This document shows, piece after piece, positions 35,492 to 44,119 of a stretch of 64,000 bases of DNA. The notes under the pieces were generated by a model. It was not told where the DNA came from. It saw only the letters and a program-made list of their open reading frames with translations, and ran no database searches. Every line of letters starts with the position of its first letter. Within the stretch, counting starts at the first letter, position 1. A program made the position numbers and the translations under genes. Origin of the DNA: an uncultured Erythrobacter sp. (GTDB lineage Bacteria; Pseudomonadota; Alphaproteobacteria; Sphingomonadales; Sphingomonadaceae); NCBI RefSeq assembly GCF_947499705.1, contig NZ_CANMPJ010000002.1, positions 434,001 to 498,000 of the forward strand, written 5' to 3'.

Positions 35492-35893
35492 ATGAAGATA
35501 GAAGATGTCCTCGCCCGCTGGTACCAAGTCGCCAGCAACGGCAGTAAAACTGACGAACTCAGATCTATCATGCACAAAGATGCCGTGTTCCATTCTCCTG
35601 TGGTTCACACGCCTCAGGTTGGCCAAGCAATCGTCGTCGCCTACCTGAGTGCAGCGGGGCAAACGCTCGGCAATGAAAGTTTTCGTTACGTCCGCGAAGT
35701 TGTGGGAGAGAACGCCGCCGTTTTGGAATTCACCACGGAGATGGATGGAATCCACGTCAATGGGATCGACATGATCACCTTTGATGATGATGGGTTGATC
35801 ACCGATTTCAAAGTGATGGTGAGGCCGCTCAAAGCGGTGAACAAGGTGTGGGAAATGATGGCTGCACAGCTCGAAAAAGCTCAGTCAGGCTAG
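35492..35893 (+). CDS. Nuclear transport factor 2-like (SnoaL) family protein
   Basis: The 133-residue protein starts at ATG 35492, nine bases after the dienelactone-hydrolase stop, so the two form an operon. It has the NTF2/SnoaL fold pattern: an N-terminal helix (EDVLARWYQVASNG), the strand MHKDAVFHSPVVHTP, and late strands ending in DFKVMVRPLKAV. The fold holds small hydrophobic ligands, as in ketosteroid isomerases and polyketide cyclases. No catalytic acid can be assigned with confidence. Confidence 0.85.
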   Translation: MKIEDVLARWYQVASNGSKTDELRSIMHKDAVFHSPVVHTPQVGQAIVVAYLSAAGQTLGNESFRYVREVVGENAAVLEFTTEMDGIHVNGIDMITFDDDGLITDFKVMVRPLKAVNKVWEMMAAQLEKAQSG

Positions 35894-35899
35894 CCCCAG

Positions 35900-36292
35900 C
35901 TAATTCAACACCGCAAAATTCACAATCATCTTGCGGGTCTCGGAATCCAGTCCCTCGGGAAGCTCCGATTCCAGCGTATCCCTGCGGCTATCGACCGATT
36001 CCGCGATAAACATGCGCTTCATCGCCCACTCAGGGCAGGTGCGCTCTTCAATGGTCTTGCTGGAGAGCAATGAGACTCCTGAATGGCGCGGGTCGTTTCC
36101 AATCCGCAGCATCAGCGTCTTTAGCTCGCCCTCTTCCCCTTCAAGCAGCTGAAGGAAGTTCCGTCCGTTATAGAGCAGCAACCCGGTTATTCCGTTGGCC
36201 GGGTTATTCCGTGCGCTGGTGGCGAGAATTGATTCCACGTCGTCGCGCGAAAGGCTCGGAGCGGTGCTGATGTAGAGATATTGGCTAAGCAT
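35900..36292 (-). CDS. Single-domain BLUF blue-light photoreceptor
   Basis: The 130-residue protein is a complete BLUF domain plus a short C-terminal helix. Key residues can be aligned to AppA: Tyr7 in YLYIST, Asn30 in NNPANGITG, Gln48 in NFLQLLEG, and Trp89 and Met91 in CPEWAMKRM. BLUF domains bind flavin and, on blue light, rearrange the Tyr-Gln-FAD hydrogen bonds. No output domain (EAL, cyclase or kinase) is fused, so it must act on a partner protein. It lies convergent with the NTF2-like gene and 84 nt downstream of rho. Confidence 0.93.
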   Translation of the reverse strand: MLSQYLYISTAPSLSRDDVESILATSARNNPANGITGLLLYNGRNFLQLLEGEEGELKTLMLRIGNDPRHSGVSLLSSKTIEERTCPEWAMKRMFIAESVDSRRDTLESELPEGLDSETRKMIVNFAVLN

Positions 36293-36376
36293 TTGCCCGG
36301 AGCCTTAACCCCGGGCACGCCGAATGCCAATCGCAAAGCTGCGGAGACGTCTGGCCTCCGGAGCTCGGCAATCGGA

Positions 36377-37642
36377 TCACTGGTTCATGGTGTCGAAGAA
36401 GTCTTCGTTGGTCTTCGAATCTTTCATCTTGTCGAGCAGGAATTCCATCGCGTCTACGGTGCCCATCTGCATGAGAATACGGCGCAGGACCCACATCTTG
36501 GAGAGCTTGTCCTTCTCGACCAGAAGCTCTTCCTTACGCGTCCCGGACTTGCCGACATCGAGCGCGGGGAAGATGCGCTTGTCGGAAACCTTGCGATCGA
36601 GCACAATTTCCGAGTTGCCGGTACCCTTGAACTCTTCGAAGATAACTTCGTCCATTCGGCTACCTGTATCGATCAGCGCGGTCGCGATGATGGACAGCGA
36701 ACCACCCTCTTCAATGTTACGTGCCGCGCCGAAGAAGCGCTTTGGACGTTGCAATGCGTTGGCATCGACACCGCCGGTGAGGACCTTGCCCGAACTCGGA
36801 ACAACCGTGTTGTAGGCACGACCAAGACGGGTGATCGAATCGAGCAGGATCACCACATCATTCTTGTGCTCGACCAGACGTTTTGCCTTTTCAATCACCA
36901 TTTCAGCAACTTGAACGTGACGATTGGCTGGCTCGTCAAAGGTTGAGGAGATCACCTCGCCCTTGACGCTGCGCTGCATATCGGTGACTTCCTCGGGTCG
37001 CTCATCCACCAGAAGAACCAGCAGGAACACCTCGGGATGGTTGTCGGTAATCGCCTTGGCGATGTTCTGCAGCAGCACCGTCTTACCAGTGCGCGGCGGC
37101 GCGACGATCAGTGCACGCTGGCCTTTGCCCTGCGGCGAGATGATATCGATCACCCGCGCAGACTTGTCCTTTACAGTCGGATCAAGCGTATCGAGATTCA
37201 GCTTCTGATCTGGATAGAGCGGCGTGAGGTTGTCGAAGTTGGTGCGCATCCGGACCGCATCGGGATCTTCAAAGTTGACTGTGGTCAACATCGTCAGCGC
37301 AAAGTAGCGCTCGCCATCCTTCGGAGCGCGAATTTCACCTTCCACCGTGTCGCCAGTGCGCAGACCCCATTTGCGGATCTGGTTGGGTGAGACATAGATA
37401 TCGTCCGGCCCAGCGAGATAGTTCGCCTCGGGCGAGCGCAGGAAGCCGAAACCATCTTGCAGCACCTCGATGGTGCCGATCCCCATGATCTTTTCTTCAT
37501 ATTCTTCGTCTTCGGCCAGCTCTCGCAGGATGCTGAACAGCAGATCCTGGCGGCGCATGGTCGAGGCGCCTTCGACGCCCAGCTCTTCTGCCATTTTGAC
37601 CAGTTCGGCCGGGGTTTTTTCTTTGAGGTCTTTAAGATGCAT
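36377..37642 (-). CDS. rho: Transcription termination factor Rho
   Basis: This 421-residue hexameric RNA helicase has an N-terminal SAP-like/Rho-N part ([26 protein letters not shown]), the cold-shock RNA-binding domain ([22 protein letters not shown]), Walker A ([11 protein letters not shown]), Walker B ([16 protein letters not shown] region), and the Q/R-loop signatures. It terminates C-rich untranslated transcripts. It is preceded by a 220-nt leader with a good promoter on the minus strand and an imperfectly flanked palindrome. Confidence 0.97.
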   Translation of the reverse strand: MHLKDLKEKTPAELVKMAEELGVEGASTMRRQDLLFSILRELAEDEEYEEKIMGIGTIEVLQDGFGFLRSPEANYLAGPDDIYVSPNQIRKWGLRTGDTVEGEIRAPKDGERYFALTMLTTVNFEDPDAVRMRTNFDNLTPLYPDQKLNLDTLDPTVKDKSARVIDIISPQGKGQRALIVAPPRTGKTVLLQNIAKAITDNHPEVFLLVLLVDERPEEVTDMQRSVKGEVISSTFDEPANRHVQVAEMVIEKAKRLVEHKNDVVILLDSITRLGRAYNTVVPSSGKVLTGGVDANALQRPKRFFGAARNIEEGGSLSIIATALIDTGSRMDEVIFEEFKGTGNSEIVLDRKVSDKRIFPALDVGKSGTRKEELLVEKDKLSKMWVLRRILMQMGTVDAMEFLLDKMKDSKTNEDFFDTMNQ

Positions 37643-37715
37643 TGTGAATTAATTCCGTGAGTGTCGGAGTGGCCGGCAGGTCAGTACCTCTTTGGACGAG
37701 GCGCCCCTCTATATT

Positions 37716-37730
37716 TGACCATGATGGTCA
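37716..37730. repeat. 15-bp odd palindrome in the rho leader
   Basis: TGACCAT-G-ATGGTCA is an inverted repeat with a one-base centre, 74 nt upstream of the rho start codon. CTCT and GAGAG lie outside it, separated by an asymmetric ATATT. It could be an operator or an RNA hairpin used in rho autoregulation. Confidence 0.5.
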
Positions 37731-37801
37731 GAGAGGCTGGGCTTGGAGAAAGCAGACAGACGGGGCAGGAATTGCGCCGTCAAACCGGATTTGAGGATCG
37801 C

Positions 37802-37830
37802 AAAATACGAGTCGCTGGCGGGAAGGTCAA
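37802..37830 (-). promoter_or_regulatory. Sigma-70-type promoter reading toward rho
   Basis: On the minus strand TTGACC (37830-37825) is followed after 17 bases by TATTTT (37807-37802). Transcription would start near 37795 and give a leader of about 150 nt before the rho ATG at 37642. Confidence 0.6.
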
Positions 37831-37862
37831 TGCGTGATCTGCCAGGTCCTGTAAAAACCAAT

Positions 37863-38306
37863 TCAGAACGGTTTGAGATAGACCAATGCGACAATCAACA
37901 CGAGCAGCAATCCGGGCACTTCACCGATCATGCGCAAGGTCTTCTCTGACAGCGGTCGCTCACCGCGCGCCATCTTCTTGGTCTGTGCCACCAGCCAGCC
38001 GTGATAGCCGCTCAGGATCAACACCAAGGTAAGTTTGGCGTGGAGCCACCCTGCCCCGCTGAAATAGCCACCCGGAATAGCGATCGCGAGACCGAACACC
38101 CATACCAGGATCAGACTGGGCGTAAGAATGATCTTGCGCAGCTTGCCCATCCGATCCGCCCATTTGGCCTCCCCCTCGGAACTTGGCGCATGATCGAGCA
38201 TATAGATGCACTGGCGCGGAAGCATGAACAGCCCCGCAAGCCAGAACACCATGAAGATCACATGGCCGATCCGCAGCCAATCACTGATCGCAAGCAGAGC
38301 ATCCAT
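37863..38306 (-). CDS. hemJ: Protoporphyrinogen IX oxidase HemJ
   Basis: The 147-residue integral membrane protein has four predicted hydrophobic segments and the HemJ family signature RIGHVIFMVFWLAGLFMLPR, with conserved His15 as a haem ligand candidate, and KKMARGERPLSEKTLR near the C-terminus. HemJ oxidises protoporphyrinogen IX to protoporphyrin IX and is the usual enzyme of this step in Alphaproteobacteria. It lies 12 nt downstream of hemE, so both are likely transcribed together. Confidence 0.93.
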   Translation of the reverse strand: MDALLAISDWLRIGHVIFMVFWLAGLFMLPRQCIYMLDHAPSSEGEAKWADRMGKLRKIILTPSLILVWVFGLAIAIPGGYFSGAGWLHAKLTLVLILSGYHGWLVAQTKKMARGERPLSEKTLRMIGEVPGLLLVLIVALVYLKPF

Positions 38307-38318
38307 AATTCGCGCTAC

Positions 38319-39335
38319 CTATCCTCTCAGCGCCGCCAGCAATTGTTCGACATGCTCGATCGGCGTGAATTGGCCAATTCCATGCCCAAGATTGAACACA
38401 TGCGGCCGATCTTCAAAGGCATCGATAATGGCTCGAACTCGTTTCGCCAGCATCGGTCCGCCGGCCTCGACCAGCAAAGGATCGAGATTGCCTTGCACCG
38501 GCATGCCATCCGGCAGACTCGCATGGACCCAGGCCGGATCCAGCGTTTCATCCATCCCGATCGCATCAACTCCCGTTTCGCGGGCATATCCCGGCAGCTT
38601 GGCCCCTGCCCCCTTAGGAAACCCGATGACCGGCGTGTCCGGATGCGATTGCTTGATTTGCGCCGTGATGGCCGCGTTAGGCGCGACGACCCAGCGTTCG
38701 AACTCATCTGGAGCAAGACTGCCCGCCCAGCTATCAAACAATTGCACTGCTTCCGCACCTGCATCGATCTGTCCACGCAAGTATGTCACCGACACTTCGA
38801 TAATCGCGTCGACAATTGCCTGCATCAGGCCAGGATCGCGATACGCGAGCAATCGGGCAGGCCCCTGATCCTTCGACCCTTGGCCAGCAATCATGTAGGT
38901 TGCGACCGTCCAGGGCGAGCCTGCAAAGCCCAGCATCGTCACATCATCGCTGATCTGAGAACGCGTCAGCCGCACGGTTTCGTAAATCGGATCGAACCGC
39001 TCATAGGCGGGCGTGAAGTCCGCCAGCGTTGTCTCGAGCAGCGTCGGGCTCAGCTTCGGACCCTCCCCTGCAAGAAATTCCAGCCCCTGTCCCATCGCAT
39101 GCGGGACGATCAGGATATCGGAGAACAGGATTGCCCCGTCGAAGCCAAATCGCCTGATCGGCTGGATTGTGATCTCGGCAGCCGCTTCGCTGTCATAGAC
39201 CAGTTCCAGAAATCCGCCCTTGTCGGCCCTTAACTCACGGTATTCAGGCAGATAGCGCCCAGCCTGACGCATGAGCCAGACGGGAGCAATATCGGGTTTG
39301 GCACCCTTCAGGCAATCGAGTAGCGGACCAGGCAT
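38319..39335 (-). CDS. hemE: Uroporphyrinogen decarboxylase
   Basis: The 338-residue enzyme has the N-terminal signature PVWLMRQAGRYLPEYRELR, Asp in FSDILIVPHAMG, and later GFAGSPWTVATYMI and GHGIGQFTPIEHV. It decarboxylates the four acetate groups of uroporphyrinogen III to give coproporphyrinogen III in the cytosol. It starts at ATG 39335, directly beside the AT-rich element of the probable replication origin, so its promoter overlaps that element, as described for Caulobacter hemE. It is co-directional with hemJ and rho. Confidence 0.97.
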   Translation of the reverse strand: MPGPLLDCLKGAKPDIAPVWLMRQAGRYLPEYRELRADKGGFLELVYDSEAAAEITIQPIRRFGFDGAILFSDILIVPHAMGQGLEFLAGEGPKLSPTLLETTLADFTPAYERFDPIYETVRLTRSQISDDVTMLGFAGSPWTVATYMIAGQGSKDQGPARLLAYRDPGLMQAIVDAIIEVSVTYLRGQIDAGAEAVQLFDSWAGSLAPDEFERWVVAPNAAITAQIKQSHPDTPVIGFPKGAGAKLPGYARETGVDAIGMDETLDPAWVHASLPDGMPVQGNLDPLLVEAGGPMLAKRVRAIIDAFEDRPHVFNLGHGIGQFTPIEHVEQLLAALRG

Positions 39336-39664
39336 GGCGTTCCTCTAATCAAATATTAATATTTTATAAAAGGTTTGATGGAGTCTGTTGGCCCTGTGGA
39401 AAGCGGGAATTCCCAGCTCCTGCCTGAATTCTCCCGACCTGAACACCCCCACACCTCTGTGCGAATCTGCGTAATCACGCGGTCAATCGGAATCTATCCC
39501 CATTGTCCCCAACCTGTCGAAATCTGTTGTCCCATGTAGAGAAATAACCCGCCTGAATGACTCGGAACGCGGATGAAAATGCATGCCCAGCTTGTCGACC
39601 GTTCTCTCCCGTGGTTTATGCCTGTGACTGTCCACAAGCCGAAGAAGTCGCGCCGAATCACCTC
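39336..39664. other. Probable chromosomal replication origin between hemE and ppsR
   Basis: The 329-nt gap has no gene. An AT-rich stretch at 39347-39378 includes the palindrome AATATTAATATT (39352-39363), suited to DNA unwinding. Degenerate DnaA-box-like 9-mers are CTATCCCCA (39494), TTGTCCCCA (39503), TTGTCCCAT (39527), CTGTCCACA (39628) and, inverted, TGTGGAAAG (39395). The flanking order hemE, then ppsR-maf-aroE-coaE-dnaQ, matches the C. crescentus origin. Gene direction switches here. No perfect TTATCCACA box is present. Confidence 0.75.
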
Positions 39665-40510
39665 ATGACACGCCTGAATCTTCACCTTGTTTCGGACTCT
39701 ACCGGCGAAACGCTAGAGATGATTGCCAAGGCTGCGTTGGCGCAGTTCGACGATCCGGATGTCAGTCGGCACTTCTGGCCCATGGTACGCTCACTCCAGC
39801 ATCTCGACCGCATTGTTCCCGATCTCGCCGACAATCCCGGTCTGGTTCTCTTCACTCTGGTGAATCCCGAGACTCGGGCAAGGCTGGAAGAACATTGCCG
39901 TCATCTCGGCCTGCCTGCAGTCCCAGTGCTCGATCAGGTGACAGCGGCGCTTGAAGCGCAATTGGGCGAGGAAGCGCATGGCCGACCTGGCCGGCAGCAC
40001 TCGATGGACGCCGACTACTTTCGGCGCGTCGATGCGATCCAGTTCACAATCGCCCATGACGATGGGATCGCGCATGAGGATTGGGAGGAGGCCGACATTG
40101 TCCTCGCGGGCGTGTCGCGCAGTTCCAAAACACCGACCAGCATCTATCTTGCCAATCGCGGGTACAAGACAGCCAATATTCCGCTGGTGGTCGAAAGCCC
40201 TCCACCCAAGAGCCTGTTCGGTCTGCGCAACCCTTTGGTCGTTGGCCTCACCACGGCGCCCGAGCGGCTGGTCCAGATCCGGCGCAACCGGCTGCTATCG
40301 CTCAATGAAGGTACGGAGACGTCCTATGTCGACAATGAGCGCGTAAAGACCGAGCTGCAGTTTGCGCGCCGCATGTTCGCCGACAATGGCTGGCCGGTGA
40401 TCGACGTCACTCGGCGTTCTATTGAAGAAAGCGCCGCTGCGATCATTCGGCTGGTGCAAGAGCGCAAACGGCGCGAAAAACCGGTCGACGGAGTGGCGAA
40501 ACCGATATGA
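39665..40510 (+). CDS. ppsR: Pyruvate, phosphate dikinase / PEP synthase regulatory protein
   Basis: The start ATG 39665 gives 281 residues (MTRLNLHLVSDSTGETLEMI). The P-loop-like motif AGVSRSSKTPTS lies at 148-159. The family (DUF299) is a bifunctional ADP-dependent kinase and phosphorylase acting on a threonine of pyruvate-phosphate dikinase or PEP synthase, so switching gluconeogenic entry on and off. An upstream in-frame extension from 39557 would lie within the probable origin and is not family-like. Its stop overlaps the maf start (ATGA). Confidence 0.95.
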   Translation: MTRLNLHLVSDSTGETLEMIAKAALAQFDDPDVSRHFWPMVRSLQHLDRIVPDLADNPGLVLFTLVNPETRARLEEHCRHLGLPAVPVLDQVTAALEAQLGEEAHGRPGRQHSMDADYFRRVDAIQFTIAHDDGIAHEDWEEADIVLAGVSRSSKTPTSIYLANRGYKTANIPLVVESPPPKSLFGLRNPLVVGLTTAPERLVQIRRNRLLSLNEGTETSYVDNERVKTELQFARRMFADNGWPVIDVTRRSIEESAAAIIRLVQERKRREKPVDGVAKPI

Positions 40511-41103
40511 GCGCCGAGAAACTAATCCTCGCGTCGAAGTCCGCTTCGCGCCGCGCGATGCTTGATGCCGCCGGTGTTGAGTATGAAGCGATCCCGGCGG
40601 ATATTGACGAGCGCGCTCTTGAGGATGGCCTGACCGGCGCGTCACCGCCCGAAATCGCCGAGGCGTTGAGTGTCGCCAAGGCCGCGGCGCTAACGCGTGT
40701 ACATCCCAAGACCTTGATACTCGGCAGCGATTCACTTGTAGTCGTTGAGGGAAAGCGCTTCGACAAGCCCACTTCTCGCGAGAATGCGGCTGAGCATCTG
40801 CGATATTTCTCCGGCAAGACCATCGAATTGCACAGTGCCGCTGCGTTGGTTCGCGATGATGTGTGCGAATGGAGCAATGCCGATATTGCGCGGCTGCAGG
40901 TTCGCGATCTGTCAGACGGCTTTATTGAGCACTATCTCGAGCGCGAATGGCCCGAGGTTGGCTACACCGTTGGGGTTTTCCGGATCGAAGCGATGGGCGT
41001 GCAATTGTTCGATGCAGTCGAAGGCGATCAGTTTACCGTGCTTGGCATGCCTCTGCTCCCGGTTCTTGGTGCGTTGCGCGAACACGGTGTCCTGAAAACA
41101 TGA
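40507..41103 (+). CDS. maf: Maf-like nucleotide pyrophosphatase
   Basis: The 198-residue protein has the Maf signatures: LASKSASRRAMLDAAG at the N-terminus, ILGSDSLVVVEG, KPTSRENAAEHL and the DAVEGDQFTVLGMPL block. Maf enzymes hydrolyse canonical or modified NTPs to NMP and pyrophosphate and are linked with septum formation. It is coupled by 4-nt overlaps to ppsR upstream and aroE downstream. Confidence 0.94.
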   Translation: MSAEKLILASKSASRRAMLDAAGVEYEAIPADIDERALEDGLTGASPPEIAEALSVAKAAALTRVHPKTLILGSDSLVVVEGKRFDKPTSRENAAEHLRYFSGKTIELHSAAALVRDDVCEWSNADIARLQVRDLSDGFIEHYLEREWPEVGYTVGVFRIEAMGVQLFDAVEGDQFTVLGMPLLPVLGALREHGVLKT

Positions 41104-41969
41104 ACGAGGACAGCTCGCTTCCCTATGCCGAGGTAATCGGCGATCCCATTGCGCAGTCGAAATCTCCGCTGATTCATGGCTTTTGGCTTGAGCAACTTGG
41201 TCTGGAGGCACGATACGTGGCTCGCCGCGTGGCGAGCGAAGACCTTGCGGACTACATTTCTGAACGCCGCGGAGACTCGAGCTGGCGCGGGTGCAATATC
41301 ACGATGCCGCTAAAGCAGGACGTAATCCCGCTGCTCGACGAAATCGAACCACAGGCAAAGGCCATCGGCGCGGTCAACACCGTCTATCGAGGAGAAGGTG
41401 GAACCTTGATTGGTGCGAACACCGATGCGGAGGGGTTCCTTGAACCTCTGCGGGACAAACTTGCCGCTGATCACCTGTTCCGTATGGCTCGAATCATCGG
41501 CAATGGCGGTGCAGCGCGGGCGATCATCACCGCGTTGTCACAGCACAATTTCACACTTGTCCTCGCAGCGCGGAATCAAGGCAAAAGCCGCAAACTGCTC
41601 AAGGAGCTTGTGCCCGATGGCGAACACTATGCCGCGCCGCTCAGTCACTTTGCGCAAGAGACCCATTTCGAATTCGACGATCGCGAAGGGTGTCTCGACC
41701 TCGTGATCAATGCGTCGCCTTTAGGAATGCGCGGCCAGCCTGAACTCGCTTTCGATTGGAGCCATGCACCGCCGGGCAGCATCGCTTACGATATCGTCAC
41801 AGACCCGATTGAGACCAAATTTCTGTCGAACGCCAAAAGCGCAGGATTTGCCGCAATTGGCGGCCTGTCGATGCTCATCGGTCAGGCAGCGACGGCGTTC
41901 GAGAAGTTCTTCGGTGAGGCCCCGCCGCGTGATCTCGATCATCAGTTGATGGAGAAGCTCAGCGCATGA
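41100..41969 (+). CDS. aroE: Shikimate dehydrogenase
   Basis: From ATG 41100, overlapping the maf stop, the product has 289 residues. The shikimate site is seen in IAQSKSPLIHGFWL and the catalytic Lys in NITMPLKQ; the NADP Rossmann motif is IGNGGAARAI. The C-terminal GLSMLIGQAATAFEKFFG is typical. It reduces 3-dehydroshikimate in aromatic amino-acid synthesis. The next gene, coaE, begins within its stop codon. Confidence 0.96.
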   Translation: MNEDSSLPYAEVIGDPIAQSKSPLIHGFWLEQLGLEARYVARRVASEDLADYISERRGDSSWRGCNITMPLKQDVIPLLDEIEPQAKAIGAVNTVYRGEGGTLIGANTDAEGFLEPLRDKLAADHLFRMARIIGNGGAARAIITALSQHNFTLVLAARNQGKSRKLLKELVPDGEHYAAPLSHFAQETHFEFDDREGCLDLVINASPLGMRGQPELAFDWSHAPPGSIAYDIVTDPIETKFLSNAKSAGFAAIGGLSMLIGQAATAFEKFFGEAPPRDLDHQLMEKLSA

Positions 41970-42580
41970 CCGAAGAGTCTGCCCTCAAACCCAAACTGAT
42001 CGGCCTGACCGGCTCTATCGGCATGGGGAAATCAACCGTAGCCGCCATGTTCGAGCGCGCCGGGATCCCCGTATTCGACGCCGATGCCGAAGTTCGCAAA
42101 ATGCAGGGACCGGGCGGTGAACTCTTACTTGCTATCGAAGCAGAATTCCCGGGATCAACTGGCCAAGCCGGAGTCGATCGCGATGCCCTCGGCAAGCTCG
42201 TCTTCGGCGACAAGGACGCCCTCAAACGGCTCGAATCCATCGTTCATCCCGCCGTCGGTCTGAAAAGGTTGCAGTTCCACGAGGAAAACGCTGAGGCAGA
42301 GATGCTGGTGTTCGACATCCCCCTACTGTTCGAAAACGGTGGTCACGAGGCGTTCGACGCTGTGGTAGTGGTTTCGGCTCCTCCCGAAACGCAGCGTGAG
42401 CGAGTGCTCGCTCGGCCCGACATGACCGCAGAGAAATTCGAGCACATCCTTGGCCTTCAGGTCCCCGATGCCGACAAGCGCAAGCGTGCCGATCATGTGA
42501 TCGACACTGGCACGACACTTGAGGAAACCGAGGCTCAAGTAGCCGCGTTGATCGAGCAAATGAAAGCGACTGCCAGTTAG
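41966..42580 (+). CDS. coaE: Dephospho-CoA kinase
   Basis: The 204-residue kinase has the P-loop GSIGMGKST near residue 16-24, the DADAEVRKMQGPGGE and HPAVGLKR motifs, and FDIPLLFENG. It phosphorylates dephospho-CoA to CoA, the final step of CoA synthesis. It overlaps aroE by four bases, continuing the conserved origin-proximal gene string. Confidence 0.95.
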   Translation: MTEESALKPKLIGLTGSIGMGKSTVAAMFERAGIPVFDADAEVRKMQGPGGELLLAIEAEFPGSTGQAGVDRDALGKLVFGDKDALKRLESIVHPAVGLKRLQFHEENAEAEMLVFDIPLLFENGGHEAFDAVVVVSAPPETQRERVLARPDMTAEKFEHILGLQVPDADKRKRADHVIDTGTTLEETEAQVAALIEQMKATAS

Positions 42581-42640
42581 CTCTATTGTCGCGATAAACC
42601 CCTCTTGCGCTTCGCAAGTGTTGAGCCGATAGTATCAAGA

Positions 42641-43345
42641 ATGCGGGAAATCGTTTTCGACACCGAAACCACCGGCCTAGACCCCAAGACAGGGGACCGG
42701 ATGGTCGAAATCGGGTGTGTCGAAATGGTCGGGCGAGTCGAAACCGGCAATTCGTTCCACGCCTATTACAATCCCGAACGCGATATGCCCGCCGCTGCCG
42801 AAGCGGTGCATGGGCTCTCGATTTCGTTTCTCGAAACCAAACCCAAATTTGCCGAAGGTGTCGACGAACTGCTCGAATTTCTCGGCGACGTGCCCCTGGT
42901 CGCGCACAATGCCGGGTTCGATTTCGGGTTTCTCAATTCCGAACTGGAGCGGATCGGGCGCGAACCGATCAGCCTCGATCGGATGGTCGATACCGTTGCG
43001 ATTGCGCGGAAAAAGCATCCGGGCGCGAAGCTCTCACTCGATGCCTTGTGCACACGCTACGGCGTCGATCGCAGCCACCGGGTGAAACACGGCGCGCTGC
43101 TTGACGCAGAATTACTCGCGCAGGTCTATGTTGAGCTGACCGGTGGCCGTCAGATCGGGTTGGAGCTTGCTGCCGAACGCGTAACGACGTCGATTGATGA
43201 AGGTGTTGCCGAAACCGTTAGTGAAAGAGGCGGAAGCCCCGCGCGCCTTCGCCGCGAGCCGCGACCGCATGCAGCGAGCGCTGATGAACTCGCGCGGCAT
43301 CAGGAATTCATGGCTGGGATCAAGGATGCGATCTGGGCCCGCTGA
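42641..43345 (+). CDS. dnaQ: DNA polymerase III epsilon subunit (3'-5' exonuclease)
   Basis: The start ATG 42641 gives 234 residues; a TTG at 42605 is an alternative. The DEDDh exonuclease motifs are FDTETTGLD, a later HNAGFDFGFLN, and H.AL.DA in RVKHGALLDAELLAQVY. It proofreads for replicative DNA polymerase III. The C-terminal part, which would bind the alpha subunit, is enriched in Arg and Glu. It follows coaE by 60 nt. Confidence 0.96.
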   Translation: MREIVFDTETTGLDPKTGDRMVEIGCVEMVGRVETGNSFHAYYNPERDMPAAAEAVHGLSISFLETKPKFAEGVDELLEFLGDVPLVAHNAGFDFGFLNSELERIGREPISLDRMVDTVAIARKKHPGAKLSLDALCTRYGVDRSHRVKHGALLDAELLAQVYVELTGGRQIGLELAAERVTTSIDEGVAETVSERGGSPARLRREPRPHAASADELARHQEFMAGIKDAIWAR

Positions 43346-43405
43346 ACTCGCACGAAGGCATCGTGTGCGGGATTGGTCAAAACTCGAGAAGGAGGCCGAG
43401 CGACG

Positions 43406-43969
43406 ATGGATATCCGCATTTCAGGACATCAGGTGGAAACAGGCGCTGCGTTGCAGGAGCATACGACGGATCGGCTGGAAGGTATCGTCGAGAAGTACTT
43501 CGACCGCGCTCTCACCTCGCATGTGACATTCGGCAAAGGCGGAGCGGGCACCTTTACCTGCGATATCGTGACACATGTGAAGCATGGCCTGATCCTGAAA
43601 GCGCAGGGCAATGCCCACGATGCGCATGTGGCGCTGGATGATGCGGCGGGCAAGATCGAGAAGCAGCTGCGTCGTTATAAACGGCGGCTGAAAGACCATC
43701 ACGAGCAGGCCCAACACGCCCGTGCCGAGGAAGAAGCGGCTTATACGATCTTCGCAGTCGACGAAGAGGCGGAAGAGGTCACTGTCGACGCACCGCCAGT
43801 GATTGCCGAGACCAGCGTGGACATTCCGACCAGCAGTGTTGCCGACGCGGTGATGATGCTCGATTTACGCGATACACCAGCGCTGTTTTTCAAAAATGCT
43901 GGAACTGACAGGCATAATATGGTTTATCGCCGCGCAGACGGGTCGATCGGATGGGTCGAACCGCAATAG
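43406..43969 (+). CDS. hpf: Long-form ribosome hibernation promoting factor
   Basis: With GAGAAGGAGG as ribosome site, ATG 43406 gives 187 residues. The N-terminal S30AE domain (MDIRISGHQVETGAALQEHTTDRL, KHGLILKAQGNAHDAHVALDDA) joins a basic linker and the C-terminal HPF domain (DAVMMLDLRDTPALFFKNAGT..NMVYRRADGSIGWVEP). Long HPF dimerises 70S ribosomes into inactive 100S particles in stationary phase. ptsN follows 150 nt downstream, but no rpoN is present upstream as it is in many Proteobacteria. Confidence 0.96.
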   Translation: MDIRISGHQVETGAALQEHTTDRLEGIVEKYFDRALTSHVTFGKGGAGTFTCDIVTHVKHGLILKAQGNAHDAHVALDDAAGKIEKQLRRYKRRLKDHHEQAQHARAEEEAAYTIFAVDEEAEEVTVDAPPVIAETSVDIPTSSVADAVMMLDLRDTPALFFKNAGTDRHNMVYRRADGSIGWVEPQ

Positions 43970-44024
43970 AACCTCGCGAAGCACAGTTTTTCGCCACAAT
44001 CGGTCGGTAACGACAGAGGTTCAG

Positions 44025-44082
44025 CTCACGGAGACGGAAGGGACACTGCGGACCCCGCAGGCGCTTTCGGCTGTGCCGTGAG
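44025..44082 (+). other. Potentially structured leader upstream of ptsN
   Basis: CTCACGG (44025-44031) can pair with CCGTGAG (44076-44082), and an internal hairpin TGCGG-ACC-CCGCA (44047-44059) lies within. The structure ends 37 nt before the ptsN ATG. It may be an mRNA leader fold; no known riboswitch family is recognised. Confidence 0.4.
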
Positions 44083-44119
44083 AGAACATGTAATTCGTTT
44101 ACGGGATCTCGAATTTACA

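Noticed and set aside
38001-39233. Plus-strand open frame of 410 codons over hemJ and hemE
   Set aside because: It is antisense to two conserved haem genes and contains many His/Arg/Gln residues as expected for a shadow frame.
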